Source of the DNA: CAVEFW01 sp963643505
GTDB lineage: Bacteria > Actinomycetota > Coriobacteriia > Coriobacteriales > Eggerthellaceae
Direction of reading: 5' to 3'
DNA length: 64,000 bases
Assembly: GCA_963643505.1 (NCBI GenBank)
Contig: CAVIKF010000003.1
Location: 62,001-126,000 of the forward strand
The notes under the pieces were generated by a model, which worked only from the letters and a program-made list of their open reading frames with translations, was not told where the DNA came from and ran no database searches. The number at the start of each line of letters is the position of its first letter. The stretch's first letter is position 1. Below are positions 17,810 through 24,683 of this stretch, in pieces. The position numbers and the translations under genes were made by a program.

Positions 17810-18655
17810 TTAGGCAGGGTAGTCGGTCGATGCAAACTCGATGGAAATCGACACGTTCTGGTCGGAGAACTGGTTGGTATACAAATCGGCGTCCTCACCC
17901 TCAAACCAGATAAAGACATCAGCGACAAGGTTGCTCGTCTGGCTCGAAGCGTTGAGGATGGTAGTCGTGTCAAGATCAGTCACCGCAGTGGGAGCCGTAA
18001 GGGTCACTTGCGTTTCAGCCTTGGTCCCGGTCGCATCGTAGACATCGTAGGCAGCAGTCTTGCTATCAACAGGGCTATACACGAGGAAGGCATCGCCGCA
18101 CTTGATGCCGACACGCAAAGCGTTCATCATCGCAGCCTTCGTTGTGGCATCGACCGTGGCCGTAACACTGTTAACCTTCAAACCCTTCTTGGAGTTTGCG
18201 GTGCTTGAGGCAAACGCAAACTGGCGGATAGAGGCATAGTCGCTGTCGACACCGCCGATGGAAGTGGTGGCAATCGTCGTAGTGTTCAGAGTAGCGGCAC
18301 CGAGAACCTTTTCTGTGACATTCTCACGCGCGACGCCCGTCTTTGCGACGGATGCCGTAGCGCTAATCGCGTTGGTGTGGGTCCACCACGTAGAATCGAG
18401 CGTGGAAGTCGGGAGAATGATCTTCGCGTTGGTAATCTCGCCGCTTGCCGTGGTGTTCCAATCAGCCGGCGACGACTTGTCCAATCGGATGAGAAGACCG
18501 GACTCCGCCTTTGCCTGGACCTTCATCCCGTCCGCAGTCGCGGTGTTGTTGTTCACAAACCACGCGAAGGTGGATGCGCCGAGGGCGATTGCTGCTACCA
18601 AGCACATGATAATCGCAGCAATCAATTGGTTGCGTATTGCTTGAGTGTTACTCAT
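17810..18655 (-). CDS. likely major SipW-dependent fibre subunit (TasA/camelysin-like)
   Basis: 281 aa. It has the shortest cytosolic head of the set (NTQAIRNQL), a membrane helix, then ASTFAWFVNNNTATADG, close to the TasA-type signal. The mature part is Thr/Ala/Ser-rich and beta-predicted, with IILPTSTLDSTWW (the PVST-like block), the strand ALRVGIKCGD and C-terminal VFIWFEGEDADLY. The gene is set apart by its own upstream region with a perfect palindrome and by a strong terminator. Low-complexity composition, compact size and separate transcription suggest the abundant structural subunit. That ranking is inference; expression data would settle it. Confidence 0.82.
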   Translation of the reverse strand: MSNTQAIRNQLIAAIIMCLVAAIALGASTFAWFVNNNTATADGMKVQAKAESGLLIRLDKSSPADWNTTASGEITNAKIILPTSTLDSTWWTHTNAISATASVAKTGVARENVTEKVLGAATLNTTTIATTSIGGVDSDYASIRQFAFASSTANSKKGLKVNSVTATVDATTKAAMMNALRVGIKCGDAFLVYSPVDSKTAAYDVYDATGTKAETQVTLTAPTAVTDLDTTTILNASSQTSNLVADVFIWFEGEDADLYTNQFSDQNVSISIEFASTDYPA

Positions 18656-18725
18656 TTCACCCCTACCTTTCTTTCGAATTAGTTGGCAGGTCCCGAAATA
18701 ACGAGTCCCTCCCCCAAACCTTACA

Positions 18726-18740
18726 ATACTGATTCAGTAT
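18726..18740. promoter_or_regulatory. operator-like perfect palindrome ATACTGATTCAGTAT
   Basis: A 7+1+7 perfect inverted repeat lies in the AT-rich region 70-85 bases upstream of the major subunit start. On the minus strand TATACT overlaps it and could serve as a -10 element, which would make the palindrome an operator. No matching copy was noticed at the second palindrome of the locus, so two different regulators may be involved. Confidence 0.5.
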
Positions 18741-18780
18741 ATCGAATTGATTTTCTCTTTACTCATTCAATTTGAAGCAA

Positions 18781-18789
18781 CCCCCCCCC
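18781..18789. repeat. C9 homopolymer tract upstream of the major subunit promoter region
   Basis: Nine consecutive C residues lie in an otherwise AT-rich intergenic segment, about 40 bases upstream of the palindrome and about 125 bases upstream of the subunit start. Homopolymer tracts of this length placed near promoters are common sites of slipped-strand length variation in surface-structure genes. Whether this one varies cannot be seen from one sequence. Confidence 0.6.
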
Positions 18790-18828
18790 GATTTCAATTA
18801 AAAGTTCGATTAATGATCTTTTCACAGA

Positions 18829-19785
18829 TTAGAGGTCTGCCCCAGGGGGCGGATTGTCTTGGTTGCGGCGACTGTCCCATGTGACCTCGTATCGGTTATA
18901 GAAGTCCGGAGCGTCGTTGCCCGATGCGCCGATGGGATTGTTGCCCGTAAGCGTGTCGACGATGTCCTCGACGAACTTCATAAACAAGTTGGAGTCGTCG
19001 TGGTCTATCGCTTGGAATTGCATAGAGAACTCGACCTCGCCACCAATGATGTCATCGATGCATTCGGGGTCGTCGCCTTCCATCCATATGACCACGGTGT
19101 ACTTGTCGACATATCCGACCTTGAAGTCCTCTTGGGTATAGACAGCCGCCACGTTGTCCGAAACGAAGTTTGTACACCCGCTCTCCGTCCCGCCGTCACT
19201 GGCAGGAGCGGCGTACAACATGGGCTCATCGTTTTTCCAAACCTTGACACGGACCGCCCTCTCCGCGCCCTTCGCGCTGGACTCAAGCCTGATCAGGCCT
19301 TCGTAGTCGAGGTCCTCCTTGCCCGCGTTCCGTATATAGAAGGTGTAGGCCATGTAGTTGGTGCCGTTATGGCTTCCATCGATGTTGTCCACGTCGTCAG
19401 GGAGGTCATCGATGGAGATATTGGTGCCGTTGATGACCGCCTCCGCCGTCAACTTCGCGGTGGCGTCGTTGAAGTCGGGGTTGTCGGCAATGCTGATACC
19501 CCGCCGATACAGCTCAAGGCGGTTCAGGTTAACCGTGAAGTTGCCCATGCGCTCTTGGAGGAATGACAGGGCGAAAAGGGTTGCGAGGACCAAGAGCAGG
19601 ATGATGAGGACCTTTTGAAGCGTGCCCAGACGCAACAGCGCGGCGCCGATGCGTTGGAGGCGACGCTTGGGCATGTACATGCTGACGATGGCGTCCTCAT
19701 CGATGTCATCGAGCTCGCCGTTGGCAATGCGATCCTCGAGCTCCTCGATGCGATACATGCCTTTGTTGTTGTTCTTACCGAACAT
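18829..19785 (-). CDS. membrane-anchored fibre-locus subunit with MEGxD motif
   Basis: 318 aa. A long cytosolic head (about 58 residues, acidic then basic) is followed by a membrane helix (VLIILLLVLATLFALSFL). The usual T-Y-A-W-F signal is missing; LQERMGNFTVN stands in its place, so this protein may stay anchored. The exported part has TasA/camelysin-like YTFYIRNAGKEDLDYEG, the strand RAVRVKVWKND, then VVIWMEGDDPECID. It continues about 65 residues beyond the motif into an Asn/Pro-rich tail (RRNQDNPPPGADL). The gene starts 5 bases after the PilZ stop. I infer a base or anchor subunit. Confidence 0.78.
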   Translation of the reverse strand: MFGKNNNKGMYRIEELEDRIANGELDDIDEDAIVSMYMPKRRLQRIGAALLRLGTLQKVLIILLLVLATLFALSFLQERMGNFTVNLNRLELYRRGISIADNPDFNDATAKLTAEAVINGTNISIDDLPDDVDNIDGSHNGTNYMAYTFYIRNAGKEDLDYEGLIRLESSAKGAERAVRVKVWKNDEPMLYAAPASDGGTESGCTNFVSDNVAAVYTQEDFKVGYVDKYTVVIWMEGDDPECIDDIIGGEVEFSMQFQAIDHDDSNLFMKFVEDIVDTLTGNNPIGASGNDAPDFYNRYEVTWDSRRNQDNPPPGADL

Positions 19786-19790
19786 GGACG

Positions 19791-20504
19791 CTACCCTTGC
19801 AACTTATATTTGTCACGGACGTGTCCAATATAACAACGAACCTGATCGCGCTCAACATCGTCCGCATAGCGGAATTGGACACCGCAAACATTGCGAAACA
19901 GGCTGCCGCGAGGAGCTTCGCGCACCCAACACACAATACCTAGTTGGTCGGGAACGTCACACACGTCATCTCCGGCGACCATCTCGGGCAAACGCACTTG
20001 GAGCGCCTCGTCGACATCAGGGTAATCGTTCAAGAAGAACGACATGCCGCCGGCGGAAATATCGATAGACATGGCTTCCTCGAAGGACTTCTCTACTTCA
20101 TGGTCTCGCATGTAAGAGAGCGTGAAGGACACCTTGTAGCGCTCGTCACGGTGTTTGAAGAACGTGCGCTGCTCGGTGACTTGGCGCATTTTCCAAAAGG
20201 TGCGGATGCCTCTTTTTTCCACCGCCTCCGGATAGGCGGCTATGATGCTCTTCTCGTCTCCGACGCCATATTGAATCAGGAATTTCTGATTTTCGTCGAG
20301 GATGAGCGGCTTTCCAGCGAACATGGGAACACTCACCAAGAAGAACGCCTCGTCGACCGCCTTTTGGAACGTGACGATCAGATTGAAATCCGGCGTCTTA
20401 CCCAAGGGAACGTCAAATGCCATCTGCATTTTTGTCCCGGCCTTTATGAGCAACTCAGACACTGCGGCCTCCCTTCCGCCTATCGCCATACAGCGAAAGT
20501 TCAT
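19791..20504 (-). CDS. PilZ-domain (YcgR-like) c-di-GMP effector
   Basis: 237 aa from the ATG at 20504; the frame is open about 240 bases further, but that part reads like non-coding repeat DNA. The N-terminal about 110 residues resemble the YcgR-type PilZ-N domain (AGTKMQMAF, then SVPMFAGKPLILDENQKFLIQY). The C-terminal part is PilZ: the first motif is degenerate (KHRDERYKV instead of R-x-x-x-R), while the second, DISAGGMSFFL, keeps D-x-S-x-x-G. It is the first gene of the fibre locus, 5 bases before the anchor subunit. It probably lets cyclic di-GMP influence assembly. The degenerate Arg motif leaves real c-di-GMP binding uncertain. Confidence 0.78.
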   Translation of the reverse strand: MNFRCMAIGGREAAVSELLIKAGTKMQMAFDVPLGKTPDFNLIVTFQKAVDEAFFLVSVPMFAGKPLILDENQKFLIQYGVGDEKSIIAAYPEAVEKRGIRTFWKMRQVTEQRTFFKHRDERYKVSFTLSYMRDHEVEKSFEEAMSIDISAGGMSFFLNDYPDVDEALQVRLPEMVAGDDVCDVPDQLGIVCWVREAPRGSLFRNVCGVQFRYADDVERDQVRCYIGHVRDKYKLQG

Positions 20505-20755
20505 AGTCGTCGTTATCTTATTACATGCCTTGAAGGTTTGGCGGGATAAAGGACCGCACTTGTCACAATTGCGGACGGTTTGGTGTGATATCGCAAACGA
20601 AACGGCGCTTAATTGGAAATATGTGCTGGTCAAAGGCTGGTAGCGTCTGCCGGCGCGTCTGTTGCCATGTCTTCGGGTCGAATGTTGGTAGCGTCTGCCG
20701 GTCAAAGACGCTGGCCAAAAGGCGCTGACTATAGCTGCCGCCAAAAACGCGATGG
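20505..20755. other. intergenic region with 15-bp direct repeat
   Basis: The gap between PilZ and MarR-like genes holds GGTAGCGTCTGCCGG twice (about 20639 and 20689) and an imperfect inverted repeat CCGCA...TGCGG at about 20553-20573 that could be an operator. No small gene is convincing. Confidence 0.5.
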
Positions 20756-21400
20756 TTACATCAACTTCTCGAGCAGCTCGATCAGTTGCTCCTTCTCCTC
20801 GTCAGTCAGGACAGCGTACCTATCCCGCACGGCGTTGCGTTGTTGCTCCTCGGCTTGTTTGGCACGCTCCCTCCCATCCTCGGTGATCCAGTAGTGTTGG
20901 GCGCCCCACTCGGTGTAGCGGTCCTCGACCAAGCCCTCTTCGAGGAGTTGCTCGAGGTTGGCGTAGAGCGTAACGGGGTTGACGCGCGCACGTTCGGGCA
21001 TGACCGAGTAGGACATCGCACCCTCTTGGCGCGTGAGCCATATAAGGATGGAAGCCTGGTCGTCCTCAGTGCCGGGTTGTTGTCCCAACTTGCGAGGAAG
21101 TATGCCTGTCAGAAGGAAGTTGAGCTTGTCTTCGAGGCTGAAGGGGCCGCGAGGGCCGGGGCCGCCGGGCTGGGCGCCACCGGGTCGCGGGCCGCGCGGG
21201 CCGGGGCCGCCGGGCTGGGCGCCACCGGGTCGCGGGCCGCCGGGATGCCTGCGCGAAGGGAGCTCCTCGCCTCGCAACCAAGACCCACGAATCTTGAGGC
21301 CACGCCCACATTGAGGATCGCCCAAGTCGCAACCGATATGACAGCCCGGACATTGCGGGGCGCCATCTGACCTATAGCCCCCATCTGACCTATAGCCCAT
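20756..21400 (-). CDS. MarR/PadR-like winged-helix regulator with N-terminal Cys cluster and GP-rich linker
   Basis: 214 aa. Residues 16-32 hold CPGCHIGCDLGDPQC, four Cys that could bind zinc or an Fe-S cluster. Residues about 53-86 are a Gly/Pro linker containing two exact 15-residue repeats (RPGGAQPGGPGPRGP). The C-terminal about 125 residues form a winged helix: ARVNPVTLYANLEQLLEEG as recognition region and YWITEDGRERAK as wing, ending in an acidic helix. A ribosome site (AAAGGGG) precedes the start. It could respond to redox or metal. CxxCH is present, but this looks like a cytosolic regulator, not a cytochrome. Confidence 0.78.
   Translation of the reverse strand: MGYRSDGGYRSDGAPQCPGCHIGCDLGDPQCGRGLKIRGSWLRGEELPSRRHPGGPRPGGAQPGGPGPRGPRPGGAQPGGPGPRGPFSLEDKLNFLLTGILPRKLGQQPGTEDDQASILIWLTRQEGAMSYSVMPERARVNPVTLYANLEQLLEEGLVEDRYTEWGAQHYWITEDGRERAKQAEEQQRNAVRDRYAVLTDEEKEQLIELLEKLM
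21150..21240. repeat. 45-bp in-frame tandem duplication in the MarR-like gene
   Basis: Two nearly exact copies of a 45-bp GC-rich unit encode the RPGGAQPGGPGPRGP linker repeat. The unit length is a multiple of three, so copy changes keep the frame. Confidence 0.85.
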
Positions 21401-21638
21401 TCCAACCCCTTTCGCTCGATTCGCTCGACAACATTAGACTCATCCTAGTCTAATCGAACTCCATTCTCTTTTAACTCGTAACTCCAAGTTTCGGCAAGCC
21501 CATCGCGCCCTCGCCACACCGCCGGGACCCCTGCGCCCTCGACGACCGCGAGCCATTGCACATCATGGCCAGCCCATTGCGACCTCGCAACATTTACACG
21601 CCCTTTGGTGACTATCCACCACCACCAAAGGAGCTCCC
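21401..21638. other. intergenic region, divergent promoters expected
   Basis: This gap of about 240 bases between divergent MarR-like and XRE genes must contain both promoters. A 75-codon minus-strand frame here has no ribosome site or recognisable composition. I see no RNA gene. Confidence 0.4.
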
Positions 21639-22163
21639 ATGAGACAAGGACAAGCGCGAAAGCGCAACCCAAAGAACTCCCCTGCCAACGCGACTAGCGG
21701 CGTGGCATCGCCACGCCACCAAACACAAAGCGCTTTGTCAGACCGGGCATATCCGCGATTTTCCCCTGTTCAACAGGACGTTTCGCAAATATCCACGGGT
21801 TACCATGACATCATGGAGATAATGGAAAAAACGAGGGTCGGGTTCGCCCAGAGGCTGTTCGAGCTACGTTCGGCCAAAGGGGTTTCCGCAAGGGAGATGA
21901 GCCTCGCCCTCGGACAGGGATCGGGCTACATAAGCAACCTTGAGAACCGCCATAACCTTCCCTCCATGGCCCAGTTCTTCTCGATTTGCGAGTACCTGGG
22001 GATTACCCCGAGCGCGTTTTTCGCGTTCGCCGCCCCCGAGGAAGGCGACCTTGCCGAACTCGCCGTCATCGCGAAGACCTTGGCACCGGAGGACATGGAT
22101 CTCGTCTTGGCGGTTGCACGAAAGATTCGAGGAAAGGAAAGAGGCAATGGGGACCATCAATAA
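21639..22163 (+). CDS. XRE-family helix-turn-helix protein
   Basis: 174 aa from an ATG with AAAGGAG 5 bases upstream. The first 58 residues are low-complexity and polar, so translation from the ATG at 21813 (116 aa) is a real alternative. The HTH spans about 70-125 (FAQRLFELRSAKGVSAREMSL, GSGYISNLENRHNLPSM) and matches XRE repressors. It ends in a short helical region after EEGDLAELAVIAKTL. The next gene starts inside its last codons, so they are co-translated. It probably controls the four-gene cassette it heads. Confidence 0.82.
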   Translation: MRQGQARKRNPKNSPANATSGVASPRHQTQSALSDRAYPRFSPVQQDVSQISTGYHDIMEIMEKTRVGFAQRLFELRSAKGVSAREMSLALGQGSGYISNLENRHNLPSMAQFFSICEYLGITPSAFFAFAAPEEGDLAELAVIAKTLAPEDMDLVLAVARKIRGKERGNGDHQ

Positions 22164-22788
22164 GGTAGAAAACCAAGATGTCAAGCAGGAGCGCGCCGAG
22201 TCTTCATCGGTGGTCAAACCGGTAGACGAATCGACAAGGACAAAGGACAAGCAGGAGTACCTGAACGCTCGAGCCCGTGTGAAAACCCTCGTAAAGATCG
22301 TCGCCGGCATAGTGGTCGTCGCCATAATCGCCGTCATCGTAGGAATTGGCTCCTGCTCCGCCAACTCCGCGATGAAGGAGGCCGCAAACAGCAGCGACCC
22401 CACAAAGGCGAAGGTCACCACGTCGGCATCTTCCTTCGAAGACAAGTATTACGACGATGTGAAGACGCTTCTCGAAAAGGACGGATTCACCAATGTCGAG
22501 TTGCGCCCCATGGGTGACCTCATAGCCGGCGTTTTGCACAAAGAGGGCGAGGTGGAATCGGTCTCCATCGACGGCGACACCTCCTTCAGCTCCGGCACGT
22601 ATTTCGACAAGACGGCCAAGGTCGTGATTGCGTACCATTCCTATCCTGAGAAGAATGCGAACACAAGCTTGTCGACGAGCACAAACTCTTCGGCGAACAC
22701 GGAGGCAAACACTTCCGCAGCCAACACAGAGAGCGCCTCATCTACCGCCGCAAGCGGCTCAGCAACCACGAGCAACTCGGCAAGCTAG
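22147..22788 (+). CDS. membrane protein with PASTA-like extracellular domain
   Basis: 213 aa; the ATG at 22147 has AGGAAAGAGG just upstream and lies in the last codons of the XRE gene. A charged cytosolic head (about 45 residues) precedes one membrane helix (VKIVAGIVVVAIIAVIVGIG). The outer part has a domain of about 65 residues (YYDDVKTLLEKDGFTNVELR, then KTAKVVIAYHSYP) with the PASTA-like alpha/beta pattern seen in many Gram-positive hypothetical proteins. The C-terminal about 45 residues are Ser/Thr/Asn/Ala-rich and disordered. CS near the helix end is not a convincing lipobox. Confidence 0.75.
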   Translation: MGTINKVENQDVKQERAESSSVVKPVDESTRTKDKQEYLNARARVKTLVKIVAGIVVVAIIAVIVGIGSCSANSAMKEAANSSDPTKAKVTTSASSFEDKYYDDVKTLLEKDGFTNVELRPMGDLIAGVLHKEGEVESVSIDGDTSFSSGTYFDKTAKVVIAYHSYPEKNANTSLSTSTNSSANTEANTSAANTESASSTAASGSATTSNSAS

Positions 22789-22805
22789 GTTTCAAATCCA
22801 AAATG

Positions 22806-22840
22806 GGGGTGGATCCGATAGTGCCAATCAGATCCACCCC
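22806..22840. other. 10-bp-stem hairpin between PASTA-like and zinc-ribbon genes
   Basis: GGGGTGGATC pairs perfectly with GATCCACCCC across a 15-base loop. No T tract follows, so it is unlikely to be an intrinsic terminator. It could be an mRNA processing or stability element that sets the ratio of upstream and downstream products. Confidence 0.55.
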
Positions 22841-22870
22841 ATATTCCCAACCCAACGGAGAGGGGCAAAC

Positions 22871-23158
22871 ATGGTCTGGGGCAACCTCATCAAAGCCGGC
22901 GTGGCTCTCGGCGCAGCCGCAATCACGTCCGACAAGGTCGCCGACGCAATCAACGGCGCGGTCGAGAAAACGACGAACCGTCTAACCCAAACCGCAAGGG
23001 CAACAAGCGGGGGTGGGGCCTCTTCCCCAACCAAACCAGCAAAAACAACCATGAAATGCATCGGATGTCATGCCCCCTTGTCTGGCCACATAGGGAAAAG
23101 CTACCAATGCCCCTATTGCGACACAGAACAAACCATTGAAGAGCAAACCATCAAGTAG
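22871..23158 (+). CDS. small zinc-ribbon protein
   Basis: 95 aa; ATG with GAGAGGGG upstream. The N-terminus (NLIKAGVALGAAAITSDKVADAI) is amphipathic and could associate with membrane. The C-terminus has CIGCHAPLSGHIGKSYQCPYC, a classic two-knuckle zinc ribbon. It lies 9 bases before the SPFH-SHOCT gene. Zinc ribbons are fused to the C-terminus of the second SPFH protein of this window (32276-33664), which supports a working link between this protein and its SPFH neighbour. Confidence 0.78.
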   Translation: MVWGNLIKAGVALGAAAITSDKVADAINGAVEKTTNRLTQTARATSGGGASSPTKPAKTTMKCIGCHAPLSGHIGKSYQCPYCDTEQTIEEQTIK

Positions 23159-23167
23159 GGGGACTAC

Positions 23168-24307
23168 ATGGGCATCATCAACGCGTTCGCAAATGCGACC
23201 AGCGGAACGCTTTCAGACCAGTGGCGTGACATCATCGTTGCAGGCCCCTTCGACGAGCACACCGTTGTCGCGCCTGGAATCTATAAAGAGACGAACAACG
23301 GCCGCGGCGCCAACACGAAACATTCCGACGGCGTCATTTCCAACGGCTCGAAGATCCTCGTTCCGGAAAACACCGCGGCATTCATCTTCAAGCAAGCTGG
23401 GATAGAGACGGTCATCACGGAACCGGGCGAATACGAGTACAACGAAGGGGAGGAATCGGTCTTCTCGGATCGTCCCGAAAGCAAGGGCATTTTCGACCAT
23501 GTCATAGATACCGTGGTCGATCAGTCGATGGACCGCACGAAATACGGCGGCATCTCGAAAACCGAGACGCGCATCGCGTTTTTGAACCTTCGCGAGATTC
23601 GCGGCATCAAGTTCGGCACGCGCGGGCCGCAGGTCTACAACGACCTTTTCTACAAATGCGACCTCGAGATCTTTGCGTATGGCACCCTGTCGGTACAAGT
23701 GGTAGACCCGGAGCGTTTCGTGCGGAATTTCGTGCCCGCGAACACCATGGACTACTCATTCGACGAACCGTCCGCGCGCCAACAACTCATCGGCGAGTTC
23801 ATCCAGTCGTTCTCTGTAGCCCTCAACGTTTTGTCGACGAAGTATCGAATCGCCCAACTCCCTGGACAAGCCGCCAATATCGCACGAGCCGTCTCGTCCG
23901 ACGAGGAGAATGTCGGTACCTGGGAGCAACGATTTGGCCTGCGCCTTGTCAAAATCGGCATCGAGAGCATCGAGTTTTCCGACGATTCCCGAGAGCTTGT
24001 GCGGACCTTCTCCGCCCAACGCATGGGGGTCGCGGCATACGAAGACGTCTCCCAACGGGCATCGAACACGGCTGCTCAGCAAAAGATTGCGCAAGGCATC
24101 CAAGACAACGGCTTTGGCGAAGGCGCGGCAGGGATGATTTTCGGGATGAACATGGTGCAAAACCTCGACGCCACCGCATCCCCCAAACAATCCGTCGACA
24201 TCGACAGCCAGATCGAGACCTTAAAGAAGCTCAAGGACCTTTGCGATGCCGGAATTCTCACACAAGAGGAGTTCGACGCCAAGAAGCGAGAGGTCATGGG
24301 GTTGTAG
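23168..24307 (+). CDS. SPFH-domain protein with C-terminal SHOCT motif
   Basis: 379 aa; ATG preceded by GGGGG. Residues about 15-300 form the SPFH/band-7-like fold of the virion-core-like family (COG4260, YdjI relatives): DQWRDIIV, the VPENTAAFIFKQAG strand, ETRIAFLNLREIRGIKFGT, and the LRLVKIGIESIEFSDD block. The end (IETLKKLKDLCDAGILTQEEFDAKK) is a SHOCT domain. Such proteins are often in stress-related membrane cassettes with zinc ribbons, as here. No transmembrane helix is present, so membrane association would be peripheral. A paralogue lies at 32276-33664. Confidence 0.88.
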   Translation: MGIINAFANATSGTLSDQWRDIIVAGPFDEHTVVAPGIYKETNNGRGANTKHSDGVISNGSKILVPENTAAFIFKQAGIETVITEPGEYEYNEGEESVFSDRPESKGIFDHVIDTVVDQSMDRTKYGGISKTETRIAFLNLREIRGIKFGTRGPQVYNDLFYKCDLEIFAYGTLSVQVVDPERFVRNFVPANTMDYSFDEPSARQQLIGEFIQSFSVALNVLSTKYRIAQLPGQAANIARAVSSDEENVGTWEQRFGLRLVKIGIESIEFSDDSRELVRTFSAQRMGVAAYEDVSQRASNTAAQQKIAQGIQDNGFGEGAAGMIFGMNMVQNLDATASPKQSVDIDSQIETLKKLKDLCDAGILTQEEFDAKKREVMGL

Positions 24308-24530
24308 TTTCCGGATCCCGCACGGGCTGGCGCGCGTGGTCCGGCGCGCGTGGTCCCGCGTGGTCCGGCTCGTGTGATCCCGAGTGGTCCCGCGCGGTCC
24401 CGCGTGGTCCGGCGCGCGCGCTGTCCTCGTTTGCGCCATTCGATACGTGAGCCGTTCGATACGTGCCGCCCCGCACGGTCCCGCGCGCGCTGTCCTCGTT
24501 TGCGCCGTCCCGCACCCCCCCCGGCCTCGT
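24308..24530. repeat. GC-rich degenerate array after the SPFH stop codon
   Basis: Many near-copies of a 10-13-base unit (CGCGTGGTCCGG, CGCGTGGTCCCG) begin about 25 bases after the stop. A longer segment, GCTGTCCTCGTTTGCGCC, occurs twice. A frame runs through it but has no normal codon bias; I call it non-coding. Confidence 0.8.
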
Positions 24531-24536
24531 TGTAGC

Positions 24537-24542
24537 TATAAT
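24537..24542 (+). promoter_or_regulatory. TATAAT -10-like element upstream of the Ldh2-family gene
   Basis: A consensus TATAAT lies about 140 bases before the dehydrogenase start at the end of the GC-rich array. No good -35 box is found at normal spacing, so the call is weak. Confidence 0.35.
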
Positions 24543-24683
24543 AGCAACCTGCAACAGCAACACACCGCCATGCGCCTTTTCGCCGTAGTGCGACGTTCCG
24601 CCGCGGTGTGTCGTTTCATACACGCTCTTCATGCGCGCTCTTTATGCACACTCGCAACAACGCGAGAAACCGAAAGGATGACG

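Noticed and set aside
20756..21400. c-type cytochrome, because of CPGCH
   Set aside because: No signal peptide, and the rest of the protein is a winged-helix regulator.
21445..21672. 75-codon minus-strand frame between MarR-like and XRE genes
   Set aside because: No ribosome site, odd composition, and it overlaps expected promoters.
24384..24683. N-terminal extension of the Ldh2-family gene through the GC-rich array
   Set aside because: The extension is repeat DNA with no family similarity; a good ribosome site precedes the ATG at 24684.
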